Shown here piece after piece: positions 52,722 through 61,882 of a DNA stretch of 64,000 bases; position 1 is the stretch's first letter, and the number at the start of each line of letters is the position of its first letter. Where the stretch lies: assembly GCA_038131165.1 (NCBI GenBank), contig JAYPOZ010000013.1, positions 5,121 through 69,120 of the forward strand. Reading direction: 5' to 3'. The position numbers and the translations under genes are program-made. Below the pieces are notes generated by a model. It was not told where the DNA came from, did not search any database, and saw only the letters and a list, made by a program, of their open reading frames with translations. This stretch comes from UBA6544 sp038131165. Lineage in GTDB: Bacteria > Pseudomonadota > Alphaproteobacteria > UBA8366.

Positions 52722-55247
52722 TTGAACGGTCGTCTGAAAGCCCACAGCATCGATATGTCGCAGCGTCTGGCCCAGGAAGAGGGTCAGGTCCGGGCGGTAC
52801 TCGGCCCCACCAATACCGGGAAGACTTATTTTGCGATAGACCGGATGCTCGGGCATGAGAGCGGGATGATCGGGTTTCCGCTGCGCCTGCTTGCGCGCGA
52901 AAACTACGACCGGATCGTCGCCCTGAAAGGTGCGCTTTCGGTGGCTCTCATCACCGGCGAGGAAAAAATCATCCCGGCCAACCCGCGCTGGTTCGTCTGC
53001 ACGGTTGAGTCGATGCCGCTCGATCGTCAGGTTGAATTTCTAGCGGTGGACGAGATTCAGCTTTGCGCGGACGTCGACAGGGGGCACGTCTTCACCGACC
53101 GCCTGTTGCATGCGCGCGGCGTCTCCGAGACCATTTTCCTTGGCTCGGACACTATGGCGCCGATCTTGCGCGCGCTAGTGCCAAACATCCGCATCGACGA
53201 GCGATTGCGGATGTCGACATTGTCCTACGCGGGGCCCTCGAATCTGACTCGGTTGCCGCGCCGCAGTGCGATCGTCGGTTTTTCCGTCAGCAAGGTCTAC
53301 GAACTTGCGGAGCGCGTGCGCCGTCAGCGCGGCGGTGCGGCGGTCGTCCTCGGCGCATTGTCGCCGCGCACCCGCAATGCGCAGGTTGAAATGTATCAGG
53401 CCGGCGAAGTCGATTATATGGTTGCAACAGATGCGATCGGCATGGGCCTTAACATGGATGTGACCCACGTCGCTTTCTCCGGCCTGCGCAAGTTTGACGG
53501 CAGGCGGTCGCGCGCCTTGGCGCCAGTGGAAGCGGGACAGATCGCGGGCCGGGCGGGCCGCTATATGAACGACGGCAGCTTTGGCACAACCGCTGGATAC
53601 GGGCCGCTCCGCCCCGAACTCGTCGAAGCGATCGAATCCCACCGGTTCGATCCGGTAAAAACATTGTTCTGGCGGAGCCGCGATCTCGATTTCCGCTCTC
53701 CCAAGCTGTTGCTTCGAAGTTTGGGGCATGCTCCGGAACGGCTCGAATTGACGCGCGCGCGCGAAGCCGAAGATCACATGTCGCTGGCGGCTCTTACCCG
53801 CGACGAAGACATGGCGGCACGTGCATCGGACCCCAGCTTGGTGCGTCTGCTGTGGGATGTTTGTCAGATTCCCGATTTCCGAAAAATAATGCCGGACCAT
53901 CATGTTGCCTTTTTGGGCCAGGTCTTTGCCCATCTCTCGGAGCAAAGCGGCCGGCTGCCGGAAGATTGGGTCGGCGCCCAGATCAACCGGCTCGAGACGA
54001 CGACCGGCGATATCGATGCGTTGACCGGGCGACTCGCGGATATTCGAACATGGACCTATATCTCGCACCGTGGCGATTGGCTTGACGATTCCGCCTATTG
54101 GCAAGGGCGCGCCGGCGCCATCGAGGATAGATTATCGGATGCCTTGCACGAACGGCTGACGCATCGCTTCGTTGATCGCCGCGCAGCGTCGATTGATCGC
54201 AAACGCGGCGCCGGGGCAGAGTTACTTTCGGCCGTAACCGCCCGCGGCGATGTTGTCGTCGAGGGCCAAACTGTCGGACAGATGCAGGGAATCGCCTTCG
54301 TACCATTGGAGTCGCTGGGACTGGAGCGGCGAATGGTCCTTTCGGCGGCGCGTCGTGCCGCGATGCAGGATATCGCCGGAAGGGTCCGCCGTTTGGTCTC
54401 GGAGCCGGATTCGGCGTTCGCCCTTGGTGAGGACGGCCGGATTGCATGGCAGGGTATACCCGTGGCGCGGCTTGCGGCCGGACCGGCATTGCTCTCGCCG
54501 GAAATTCGCATTGTGCGCAGCGACTTGCTCGACAACGGTATGCGGAGCCTGATCCAGAGCCGGCTGACGGACTGGTTGACGCGTCAGATCGACCGAGCTT
54601 TGAAACCCTTGGTGCGGGCACGCGAGGCGGCGCTCGAGGGGCCCGCTCGCGGTGTGGTCTATCGTCTGTGCGAACATATGGGTGGTCTTCCGGGCGCGTT
54701 GGACGACCGCGAATGGCACGCGCTTTCGAAAACGGATCGCCAAGGTTTGGCCGCGCTCGGCGTGCGCATGAGCCCGGCTTCCGTGTATTTAAAGGGGCTA
54801 CAGTCGGAGGCCGCGCAGCGCATCCGCCGCATCCTCTGGGAGGCGCATAGGGGGCGATCTGCGCCGGCAATCACCGTTGGGGATTTCTCCTGTCCGGCGG
54901 GCGCCTATTCAAAGGCGGATTGGGCGGCTTTGGGGTATGCGCGGATCGGTGTCCAAGCCATACGTTTCGAGAACCTGGACAAGTTGGCGCGCTTGGCCCG
55001 GCAGAAATCCAATCAGGGTACATTCCTGGCGACGTCCGAGATGACGTCGCTGGTCGGCGTAAAGGGTACGACGTTCGAGCAGATTATGGCCGCGCTTGGA
55101 TATGCGGCCCGGAAGGATGGAGCCCAGACGGAATTCCGCTTGAAGAGCCGCAAGCGGCTGAACAGGCGCCGTCAGAGAACCCGCAAGAAGCCTATTGACC
55201 CAAATTCGCCGTTCGCGTCGCTGCGGGATTTAGCGGTGGCGAAGTAA
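52722..55247 (+). CDS. Suv3-like superfamily 2 helicase
   Basis: 841 residues, ATP-dependent helicase related to mitochondrial Suv3. The Walker A is GPTNTGKTYFAIDRM, then GFPLRLLARENYD, VDEIQLCADVDRGHVFTDRLL with a DEIQ box, and the C-terminal helicase motif DAIGMGLNMDVTHVAF with QIAGRAGRYMNDG. The remaining 500 residues hold no other recognised domain. The end is strongly basic (KSRKRLNRRRQRTRKKP), suitable for RNA binding. Likely role is RNA unwinding or turnover; not shown. TTG start preceded by CCGGAG. The next gene starts 1 bp after its stop. Confidence 0.9.
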   Translation: MNGRLKAHSIDMSQRLAQEEGQVRAVLGPTNTGKTYFAIDRMLGHESGMIGFPLRLLARENYDRIVALKGALSVALITGEEKIIPANPRWFVCTVESMPLDRQVEFLAVDEIQLCADVDRGHVFTDRLLHARGVSETIFLGSDTMAPILRALVPNIRIDERLRMSTLSYAGPSNLTRLPRRSAIVGFSVSKVYELAERVRRQRGGAAVVLGALSPRTRNAQVEMYQAGEVDYMVATDAIGMGLNMDVTHVAFSGLRKFDGRRSRALAPVEAGQIAGRAGRYMNDGSFGTTAGYGPLRPELVEAIESHRFDPVKTLFWRSRDLDFRSPKLLLRSLGHAPERLELTRAREAEDHMSLAALTRDEDMAARASDPSLVRLLWDVCQIPDFRKIMPDHHVAFLGQVFAHLSEQSGRLPEDWVGAQINRLETTTGDIDALTGRLADIRTWTYISHRGDWLDDSAYWQGRAGAIEDRLSDALHERLTHRFVDRRAASIDRKRGAGAELLSAVTARGDVVVEGQTVGQMQGIAFVPLESLGLERRMVLSAARRAAMQDIAGRVRRLVSEPDSAFALGEDGRIAWQGIPVARLAAGPALLSPEIRIVRSDLLDNGMRSLIQSRLTDWLTRQIDRALKPLVRAREAALEGPARGVVYRLCEHMGGLPGALDDREWHALSKTDRQGLAALGVRMSPASVYLKGLQSEAAQRIRRILWEAHRGRSAPAITVGDFSCPAGAYSKADWAALGYARIGVQAIRFENLDKLARLARQKSNQGTFLATSEMTSLVGVKGTTFEQIMAALGYAARKDGAQTEFRLKSRKRLNRRRQRTRKKPIDPNSPFASLRDLAVAK

Positions 55248-55248
55248 G

Positions 55249-55644
55249 ATGGCACCAGACGATATGGCGGCCAAACCGCCGCGGATCCGGGTTGATAAAT
55301 GGCTATGGTATGCGCGCTTCTTCAAGAGTCGGACCTTGGCCGCAAAAGTGGCGGAAGCGGGTCAGTTGCGGGTCAACCGAGAAATCGTGCGGAAATCGGG
55401 CCATGCCTTGAAACCCGGCGATATTCTGACTTTTGCGAAAGGCAGGGATATCCGCGTTGTAGAAGTGATCGCCTTGGGCGACAGGCGCGGCCCGGCAAGC
55501 GAAGCGCAAACCCTCTACAAGGATTTAAGCCCGCCGGTCGAGAAGCCGCGAGAGCCTCTTTCGGGTGTCCGAGAGCGAGGAGCCGGGCGACCGACGAAGA
55601 GCGACCGGCGCGCCCTCGACCGTCTGCAGGCACGCAGCAGATAG
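55249..55644 (+). CDS. S4-domain RNA-binding protein (Hsp15/YrfH-like)
   Basis: 131 residues. The S4 fold covers residues 10-70: PRIRVDKWLWYARFFKSRTLAAKV, GQLRVNREIVRKSGHALKPGDIL. The remainder is basic. Hsp15 rescues stalled 50S-nascent chain complexes in E. coli; the family is also a generic RNA-binder. It starts 1 bp after the helicase stop, suggesting shared RNA metabolism. The 3' end converges on the DUF938 gene 3 bp away. Confidence 0.9.
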   Translation: MAPDDMAAKPPRIRVDKWLWYARFFKSRTLAAKVAEAGQLRVNREIVRKSGHALKPGDILTFAKGRDIRVVEVIALGDRRGPASEAQTLYKDLSPPVEKPREPLSGVRERGAGRPTKSDRRALDRLQARSR

Positions 55645-55647
55645 CGA

Positions 55648-56268
55648 TCAAACGGCGTCTGGATATTCGCGCCGCAGGACGACGCAGAAATTGTTCGAAG
55701 GCATATCGACTATGCCGTCAAGCCGAAGGCCGAGACCTGTGCCGGCCGCCGCCACATCTTCGATGGCGCGCACGCCCCACTCGGGATTCTGGCGCCGCAA
55801 GGATAGATCGAAGGCTTCATTGCTGGGCGCGGTATGTGCGCCATCCCGTTTAAAGGGGCCATATAGAATGAGGGGGGCCGCGAGTTTGAGGACGCTCGAG
55901 GCGCCACGCAACAATCCTTCGCAACAACGCCAAGGCGCAATATGGATCATATTGACACACAATATCGCGTCGACCTCGATGTTTGGCCAATCCTCGGTTG
56001 TCACGTCGAGCCCTAACGCCGGCAGAAGATTGGACAAACCGGCCGATCGCCGATGCGCCTCGATGCTGTCGAGAGCCGCCGCATCTGCGTCCGTCGGTTG
56101 CCAGGTCCATCCGGGCAGGGCCTCGGCGAAGTGGCACGCGTGCTCGCCACTGCCGCTTGCGACCTCCAGCAAGGCTCCGCTTTCGGGCAGCAATCTACGA
56201 AGGACTTCGAGCAGGGGACCGCGATTGCGGGCCGTCGCCGGTGCATGCTGCTTTTTATCTTCGAACAT
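55648..56268 (-). CDS. DUF938 SAM-methyltransferase-like protein
   Basis: About 206 residues. The family blocks are APATARNRGPLLEVLRRLLPESG, LLEVASGSGEHACHFAEALPGWTWQPTD, containing the SAM-binding glycine motif, and VNMIHIAPWRCCEGLL with LYGPFKRDGAHTAPSNEAFD. Substrate is unknown. The start MFEDKKQHAP is preferred by family length; a GTG at 56298 in the same frame is possible. The gene runs against its neighbours on both sides. Confidence 0.9.
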   Translation of the reverse strand: MFEDKKQHAPATARNRGPLLEVLRRLLPESGALLEVASGSGEHACHFAEALPGWTWQPTDADAAALDSIEAHRRSAGLSNLLPALGLDVTTEDWPNIEVDAILCVNMIHIAPWRCCEGLLRGASSVLKLAAPLILYGPFKRDGAHTAPSNEAFDLSLRRQNPEWGVRAIEDVAAAGTGLGLRLDGIVDMPSNNFCVVLRREYPDAV

Positions 56269-56486
56269 CGGCGATTTATAGGTAGCGCGCGTTGCCACGG
56301 CAAGCAGAGGACATAATTCTGATTGCGGGCTATTGCGTCCCTTGTCGCGAGTTTGTATTTCACTGCTAGCAGCTGGTGTATCGACCGAGGATCGTCGGTT
56401 CGATACGTAGGAGGGTCCTACCGGCGGAGACTAAACTGCCGGGCTGGCCCGCACCGGCGAATTCGGAGTGCGAAGGAGAATACTCA

Positions 56487-56822
56487 ATGACCTATGTCGT
56501 CACCGAAACCTGCATCCGGTGCAAATACATGGATTGTGTCGAAGTCTGCCCAGTCGATTGTTTCTATGTTGGTGCGAACATGCTCGTTATTCATCCGGAC
56601 GAATGCATCGATTGTGGTGTTTGCGAGCCGGAATGCCCTGTCGAGGCGATCATCCCGGATACGGATGGCGAAGCCGAGAAGTGGTTGGAGTTGAACCGGG
56701 AGTACTCCGAAAAATGGCCGAATATCACGCGCAAGGCCCCATCTCCCGAGGATGCTGATACCTACAAGGATGAAGCCGGTAAATTCGACAAGTATTTCGA
56801 TCCAGCTCCGGGCGAGGGTTGA
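56487..56822 (+). CDS. fdxA: 7Fe-type ferredoxin FdxA
   Basis: 111 residues. CIRCKYMDCVEVCPVDCFY and CIDCGVCEPECPVEAI carry the cysteines for a [3Fe-4S]/[4Fe-4S] pair. The C-terminal extension ENITR-like WPNITRKAPSPEDADTY is typical of the FdxA group. GAAGGAGAA precedes the ATG closely. In many alphaproteobacteria fdxA is next to carD, as seen here with 287 bp between. Confidence 0.96.
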   Translation: MTYVVTETCIRCKYMDCVEVCPVDCFYVGANMLVIHPDECIDCGVCEPECPVEAIIPDTDGEAEKWLELNREYSEKWPNITRKAPSPEDADTYKDEAGKFDKYFDPAPGEG

Positions 56823-57109
56823 TTTCAAGCGATAACGTTCCGAGATAGCAGGGGCGGCCAACGCCAAGGCTGTAATCCCGGGGTTTGATATGGTATCTTA
56901 TTAGCCTTCCGATATACGGACTCCGCCGAGGACGTATGAACGCGGATGAGTTATCGGTTGCCCAATGTTGTAGGCCAGACCTTGGGGTGTGGTGACCGGG
57001 CGATGGATATCAGGGTGGCGCGCGCAGAGCTCAAAGCACAATCGGCGATGTTAATCCGACGAGCCAACGGATGCACGGCTGCTGGAATGGAAAGAGGAAG
57101 AGGTTGAAC

Positions 57110-57628
57110 GTGCCGAAGAAGAAAAACGCAGAAAACGAGAATTCCGAGTTCAAGACCGGCAATTGGGTGGTCTATCCCACCCATGGTGTCGGTAAGGTGA
57201 CGGGCATCGAGGAACAGGAGATTGCGGGCACGAAACTCAAACTGGTCGTGATCAGTTTTGAGAAAGACCGCATGACGCTGCGCGTGCCCATCAATAAGGC
57301 AGAGGAATCCGGCCTTCGCAAGTTGTCATCCCGCGATGAGATGAAAGGCGCCTTAAAGACATTGAAGGGACGCAGCCGCGTCCGCAGGACCATGTGGAGT
57401 CGACGCGCTCAGGAATATGAAGCGAAGATCAATTCCGGCGATCCGGTTTCAATCGCCGAGGTCGTGAGGGATTTGCATCGCAAGGAAGATCAACCGGACC
57501 AGTCCTACAGCGAACGCCAGATTTATCAGGCTGCTTTGGACCGTCTTGCGCGCGAGTTGGCAGCGGTCGAGGAAATCGACGAAGTGGCGGCAACCGAAAA
57601 ACTCGAGAATCTGCTGAAAGCAGCCTGA
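57110..57628 (+). CDS. carD: CarD-family transcription factor
   Basis: 172 residues. Binds RNA polymerase beta and stabilises open complexes. The N-terminal CarD_CdnL/TRCF interaction domain reads FKTGNWVVYPTHGVGKVTGIE and DRMTLRVPINKA, the C-terminal DNA-binding helices include KGRSRVRRTMWSRRAQEYE. The GTG at 57110 has AGAGGAAGAGG immediately before it. An ATG 39 bp upstream is in frame. Upstream 280 bp have no other gene. Confidence 0.95.
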   Translation: MPKKKNAENENSEFKTGNWVVYPTHGVGKVTGIEEQEIAGTKLKLVVISFEKDRMTLRVPINKAEESGLRKLSSRDEMKGALKTLKGRSRVRRTMWSRRAQEYEAKINSGDPVSIAEVVRDLHRKEDQPDQSYSERQIYQAALDRLARELAAVEEIDEVAATEKLENLLKAA

Positions 57629-57635
57629 AATCACG

Positions 57636-57677
57636 TTGCCGACCGGGCGGAAGTCCGGTTGGATCGCGAGTCGGCAA
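57636..57677 (+). other. Hairpin in leader between carD and the phosphoesterase-fold gene
   Basis: TTGCCGAC and GTCGGCAA form eight base pairs with inner CCGG pairing. The right arm ends at the AAGG that would serve as ribosome binding site for the GTG at 57685. It could dampen translation or terminate poorly. Confidence 0.25.
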
Positions 57678-57684
57678 GGCGACG

Positions 57685-58494
57685 GTGGGAATGTCTGACG
57701 GCAGTGCCTTTGCGGTTATCCACGGAGCCGGTCGGATTTGGGCCGTCGGCTCGATCCACGGCGAGGCGGGCCGGCTAAGGGAACTGCACGATCGTCTGGA
57801 GACCCGACTGCGAACCAACGACCGGTTGGTGTATCTCGGTAATTATCTCGGCTACGGTCCCGAAATTATAGCGACGGTGGACGAGCTGCTCGCGTTTCGA
57901 CGGCGCTTCTTGGCACGGCCGCCTTTTACAGACGCAAACGATCTTATTTTTCTGCGCGGCAGCCAGGAAGAAATGTGGCAACGGGTGCTGCAGCTGCAGT
58001 TCGCGGTCGATCCGGTTGCGGTGATGGTCTGGATGGGAGAGCGCGGATTGGCGGCAACGTTGGCCGCCTATGCGGGAGACGCTCAACAGGATCTTCTGGG
58101 GCAGCGAGCGGGGCCGCTTACCATCGCACAGTGGACCGGGTCGGTGCGGTCCGCGATGGCCGGAAATGCGGGTCATGTCGCCTTCATGAGTGCCTTGAAG
58201 CGCGCTGCCTATACCGCGGACGAAAAGTTGCTTTTCGTTAATGCCGGCCTCGACACCGGACGATCAGTCGAGAACCAGAGCGATAGTTTCTGGTGGGCCG
58301 GCCGGAGCTTCACGAACATCTCCGCACCCTATGCCAGTTTCGCCAAGATCGTACGAGGCTTCGACCCCGATCATGGCGGCTATTCGGAAACCGCTTATAC
58401 GCTAACTATCGACGGCGGTTGTGGTTTTGATGGGCCGTTGTTGGCCGTCTGTTTGTCGCCCGAAGGTGAGGTCGAAGAGCGTCTCGAGGCCTAA
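57685..58494 (+). CDS. Metallophosphoesterase-fold protein lacking most metal ligands
   Basis: 269 residues. The order of segments matches Ser/Thr-type phosphoesterases, but the metal-binding residues are changed. GDIHG is GSIHG (Ser23), GDYVDRGP is GNYLGYGP (Asn53), RGNHE is RGSQE (Ser93, Gln94), FVHAG is FVNAG (Asn186) and GHTP is GFDP (Phe226). Only His25 of the usual ligands remains. The surrounding fold signals, such as DRLVYLGN, LLFVNAGLDTGRSVENQ and FWWAGRSF, are well preserved. Catalysis is unlikely; a structural or binding role is inferred. It stands between carD and rpoH. GTG start with AAGG spaced 5 nt; ATG 6 nt later also possible. Confidence 0.75.
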   Translation: MGMSDGSAFAVIHGAGRIWAVGSIHGEAGRLRELHDRLETRLRTNDRLVYLGNYLGYGPEIIATVDELLAFRRRFLARPPFTDANDLIFLRGSQEEMWQRVLQLQFAVDPVAVMVWMGERGLAATLAAYAGDAQQDLLGQRAGPLTIAQWTGSVRSAMAGNAGHVAFMSALKRAAYTADEKLLFVNAGLDTGRSVENQSDSFWWAGRSFTNISAPYASFAKIVRGFDPDHGGYSETAYTLTIDGGCGFDGPLLAVCLSPEGEVEERLEA

Positions 58495-58628
58495 ATTATG
58501 TAAAAAAATTTGTCCGGACGAATCTTCTTGCGTCCCGTTTATGGATTCAATAACCTAGCCCTATGGTGAGTTATTAAAATCAATAAAACTCTAGGGAGCA
58601 CGCCGGTTTAAGGCGCTAAGGGGAGGGA

Positions 58629-59513
58629 ATGGCCTACATAGATGATCCGCAAACACAGCGGGCTAATCTCAAGTTCATCAAAGCCTCAATGCAAGAACCG
58701 TTGCTATCGCGAGAGACGGAATACGATCTCGCAAAACGGTGGCGCGACAAACAAGACGAGGCAGCACTCCATCGACTGGTTCGGGCCTATACACGACTGG
58801 TCATCAGCATTGCATCCAGATTCCGCAACTACGGTTTGCCGATGGGCGATCTCGTCCAGGAAGGTAATGTTGGCTTGTTGCAAGCGGCGGAACGGTTCGA
58901 GCCGGACCGCGGCGTACGCTTCTCGACTTATGCGTCGTGGTGGATTCGGTCGGCGATGCAGGACTTCATTCTGCGCAACTGGTCGATCGTGCGGACCGGC
59001 ACGACGGCCGCACAGAAATCGCTGTTCTTCAATCTGCGCCGGCTACGCGCTCAGATCGACGATATCGGCGGCGAGCAGCTCAGCGAGGAATCGCGCTCGT
59101 TCATTGCCAATGAACTGAAGGTGAACGTGCACGAGGTTGAAGCGATGGAGATTCGCCTGAATGGCGGCGACCAGTCGCTGAACGCCACCGTGTCGGATGA
59201 ATCTGAAGATAGCTGGCAGGACTTTCTGGCAGATCAACGACCAAGCTCCGAAGAAGTCGTCATCGGCGTTCATGACGGACGGACCAGGGCCCGCTGGCTT
59301 GTCGAGGCGTTGCGGGAGTTGCCGCCACGCGAGCAAACCATCATCCGCAAACGCCGCCTGACCGAAAACGGCGCCACGCTTGAAGAGCTGGGCCGCGTTC
59401 TCGGTGTCAGCAAGGAGCGGGTTCGCCAGCTTGAGCATCGGGCTTTGACCAAACTGCGCAAATCGATCAGTCAACGCACCGAACGGCCCGACGACCTAAT
59501 GATCGAAGCCTAG
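58629..59513 (+). CDS. rpoH: RNA polymerase sigma-32 factor RpoH
   Basis: 294 residues, heat-shock sigma factor. Region 2 has LVRAYTRLVISIASRFRNYGLPMGDLVQEGNVGLLQAAERFEPDRG (in parts) and YASWWIRSAMQDFILRNWSIVR; the RpoH box follows with AAQKSLFFNLRR. Region 4 is LEELGRVLGVSKERVRQLEHRALTKLRK. The strong AGGGGAGGGA precedes the ATG. Alphaproteobacteria often have two RpoH copies; this is one. Between it and the phosphoesterase-fold gene are 134 bp of AT-rich leader. Confidence 0.95.
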   Translation: MAYIDDPQTQRANLKFIKASMQEPLLSRETEYDLAKRWRDKQDEAALHRLVRAYTRLVISIASRFRNYGLPMGDLVQEGNVGLLQAAERFEPDRGVRFSTYASWWIRSAMQDFILRNWSIVRTGTTAAQKSLFFNLRRLRAQIDDIGGEQLSEESRSFIANELKVNVHEVEAMEIRLNGGDQSLNATVSDESEDSWQDFLADQRPSSEEVVIGVHDGRTRARWLVEALRELPPREQTIIRKRRLTENGATLEELGRVLGVSKERVRQLEHRALTKLRKSISQRTERPDDLMIEA

Positions 59514-59534
59514 CGCGACACTCTCAGGCGGAAA

Positions 59535-61058
59535 TTAACGCACCAACCGAACCGGATCTCCCGGTTTCGGTCGGTGGCCGCTTGCGAACCCATTCAGCAA
59601 TTCGAACCAGCCTTCCCGGTAGCTGTCCACATTCATTCGTTCGACCAGGGATGACGGGTCTTCGCCCCGCTTGAGGCGATGAAGCACCAGACGTCGCGGC
59701 TTAATGGCATCCGCCTCCCGTTGAGAGAGCCGACGAAAGCTGTAAGTCGTGCGCCGGAAAGGGACAGCCAGGCGCTCGGTCACCGAAGGCGGCGAGACAA
59801 AGGTGAAGCGGAAGATCGCTTGCGGCTCGGCGCGAATGGCCAGCAGTCGGACGATTACGGAACCCTGCTTCGTATTGCCCCGCAACCAACCCGTCGCGGC
59901 GGGCAAGCCGTTAACCCGCAGGGATTGGATATCGTTTAGACGCGATTGCGCCCAGTTCCGCGTAATATACGTTTCCATAGCGCCATGGCTGCGTTGGCGG
60001 TCAAGGTCAAAAATGATCGACGCTCTCAGCTGAGGGTCTTGTGCCAATACCACGTCGGGACGGTTGATCAGCCGAAATCCGTCCGGCACCTCGAATCGAA
60101 ATCGGAGCGCGCGGTGCGCGAATTCGGTGCCACGTATGACACCGGCATCCGGGTCGTTGCCGAATACCATTCCGTCAAGCGCGCTGCCATACGCCGCCTT
60201 GTGGAGATTTCTCGCGTGTCCAGGCGCCAAATCAACGCTGGCGGCGGCGCGTTGGATGCGGTCCAGTGTGCGCGGATGCGTGGCCATGATATCGAACGAA
60301 TCGACTGAATCCGCCGAGCGGCCTTCAATCTGCGCTTTGAGACTGGAATGCGCGCGAAGTTGGCCCAGGAAAGAGGCCATTGCAGCCGGGTCGTATCCCG
60401 TGCGCACCAAATACCGCACGCCGAGCATATCCGCCTCGAACTCCTGCTCTCGCGAATACCCTTGCAAGTGGAGGGTGGCCACTGTGCTCGCGAGCTGTCC
60501 GGTACCCGATGGCAGGCCCGCGGCGCTCCCAAGTATGGCGAGGCCGATCAGTCCGAACTGGGTCATCTGGGCCCGGCTTATGCGCGCCGCGGTATGGCGG
60601 GCGACCACGTGCCCGATCTCGTGGCCGAGGACGCCGGCGACCTCCGCTTCGTTCTGTGCCAGAGCCAAAAGGCCGCGCGTGACATAGACGTAACCGCCCG
60701 GCAAGGCCATCGCATTGACGATCGGGCTGTTGAGAACCGTAAAGGTAAACCGCGTATCGGGCATCTCCGACGCCGCCGCTAGGTGTCCGCCGACGGCAGC
60801 GATATAGCCCGAAACTTTCGGATCTTCGTAAGCGCCGCCGAACTCCTGCAAAATCTTGGGATGTTCCGAGGCGCCAATCCGGTTCTCCTCGTCGGCGGAC
60901 ATCAACATGACTTGCTGATCGCCGGTGGCCGGATTGACGGCACAGCCGGTACAAAACGACCCGAGGCCGGCTAGAGCCAGCCCGGTGAAGCCGCGCCGCG
61001 AAAGCACCGAGGCCGCCAGAGGGTGCGAAAGGTGGAAATGCGAAGAGTGAGAGGTCAT
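59535..61058 (-). CDS. M48-family metalloprotease, exported lipoprotein
   Basis: 507 residues. The N-terminus SRRGFTGLALAGLGSFCTGC combines a twin-arginine-like RRGFTGL with a lipobox CTGC, so it may be a Tat-exported lipoprotein. The peptidase domain holds GHEIGHVVARHTAAR, with the HExxH zinc motif, and EFEADMLGVRYL with the third ligand Glu. A C-terminal 200-residue part holds no recognised domain, though the end (DPVRLVR) resembles LysM-type M48 proteins. Role probably outer-membrane protein quality control, as for BepA. The start overlaps the thermonuclease gene by 4 bp. Confidence 0.9.
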   Translation of the reverse strand: MTSHSSHFHLSHPLAASVLSRRGFTGLALAGLGSFCTGCAVNPATGDQQVMLMSADEENRIGASEHPKILQEFGGAYEDPKVSGYIAAVGGHLAAASEMPDTRFTFTVLNSPIVNAMALPGGYVYVTRGLLALAQNEAEVAGVLGHEIGHVVARHTAARISRAQMTQFGLIGLAILGSAAGLPSGTGQLASTVATLHLQGYSREQEFEADMLGVRYLVRTGYDPAAMASFLGQLRAHSSLKAQIEGRSADSVDSFDIMATHPRTLDRIQRAAASVDLAPGHARNLHKAAYGSALDGMVFGNDPDAGVIRGTEFAHRALRFRFEVPDGFRLINRPDVVLAQDPQLRASIIFDLDRQRSHGAMETYITRNWAQSRLNDIQSLRVNGLPAATGWLRGNTKQGSVIVRLLAIRAEPQAIFRFTFVSPPSVTERLAVPFRRTTYSFRRLSQREADAIKPRRLVLHRLKRGEDPSSLVERMNVDSYREGWFELLNGFASGHRPKPGDPVRLVR

Positions 61059-61873
61059 TCCAGTACTTCAAGCTGCTCCGGATGGGTTGCCTCTATCATG
61101 GGGCCGTTCCGCCAGATGAGCCAGCCCCGGACGCGGACGAGGCGGCCCTTGAGTTCCGTGAGACCGAACTCGGCCTTCTCGAACCGTCGCCGGTCCCGAG
61201 GCGAGACGGCGATGGTAAAATCTTTGCGCCAATCGTCCCCGAAGTTCAAATATGTGCGCCCGCGGACGGTTGCAACATCCCGAACCCTCCCTTCGATCAA
61301 CTGGAACGTGCCGTTGTCGCCCTGCTGCCGCTCTGCTTGACGAATCCGGTAGAACTCGTGTCCCCATATGCCCCGCCCTGCGATACGAGCTTCCCGCTCG
61401 GCGGCGAGCATCGGTCCCACGAGATGTCGATTGTCCGGGAAGGAATAGACCCGGGCGAAACCGCGCCTTAACATCTCCCCTTGGATCCAGACGCCGTCCG
61501 AATCGTGCAGGTGCGCGAGCAAGCGGCCGTACCGATCGCTCTTGCGTCCCCCGTAAGAGAGCTGTATCCGCTTGTGGAGCGTCAGCTCGGCGAGCGCGGC
61601 CTTCGCTTCGTCACCCAGCGGCCAGGCTTTGAAGTTGGGCCGGCCCAAGGGCAATTTGGGTGCTTGAAGGCCGACCAGGCGAACCTGTTGGCCATCCGCC
61701 AGGCGAAGCGTATCGCCGTCGACGATTTCGATCACGGTGGCATCGCCGCCGGGTTCGAGGGTCGGTGTTCCGGTCGAGGCCGGGCCGCACCAGACGGTGG
61801 AAAGAAAGAGGCCGATGGCGGCCCGCAGCGAGACGTGGATCGGAAGGAAACGAAAATGGATGTTGGTCTTCAT
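61055..61873 (-). CDS. Thermonuclease (SNase-like) exported protein
   Basis: 272 residues with an N-terminal hydrophobic region. The SNase fold shows VIEIVDGDTLRLADG, the catalytic-type RLVGLQAPK, LTLHKRIQLSYGGRKSDRYGRLLAHL, and GMLRRGFARVY-like EMLRRGFARVYS. DRYGR contains the second catalytic Arg. A second barrel-like part follows residue 190. Its start is 9 bp from the start of the divergent iminopeptidase. The stop overlaps the M48 protease start. Co-expression implies an envelope role, but this is unproven. Confidence 0.87.
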   Translation of the reverse strand: MKTNIHFRFLPIHVSLRAAIGLFLSTVWCGPASTGTPTLEPGGDATVIEIVDGDTLRLADGQQVRLVGLQAPKLPLGRPNFKAWPLGDEAKAALAELTLHKRIQLSYGGRKSDRYGRLLAHLHDSDGVWIQGEMLRRGFARVYSFPDNRHLVGPMLAAEREARIAGRGIWGHEFYRIRQAERQQGDNGTFQLIEGRVRDVATVRGRTYLNFGDDWRKDFTIAVSPRDRRRFEKAEFGLTELKGRLVRVRGWLIWRNGPMIEATHPEQLEVLE

Positions 61874-61882
61874 GGCAACGGT

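Noticed and set aside
58540..58610. Heat-shock or sigma70 promoter before rpoH
   Set aside because: TTGCGT and TAACCT have a 17-bp spacing but poor consensus matches, and the sigma-32 pattern spacing is wrong, so it is not listed as a feature.
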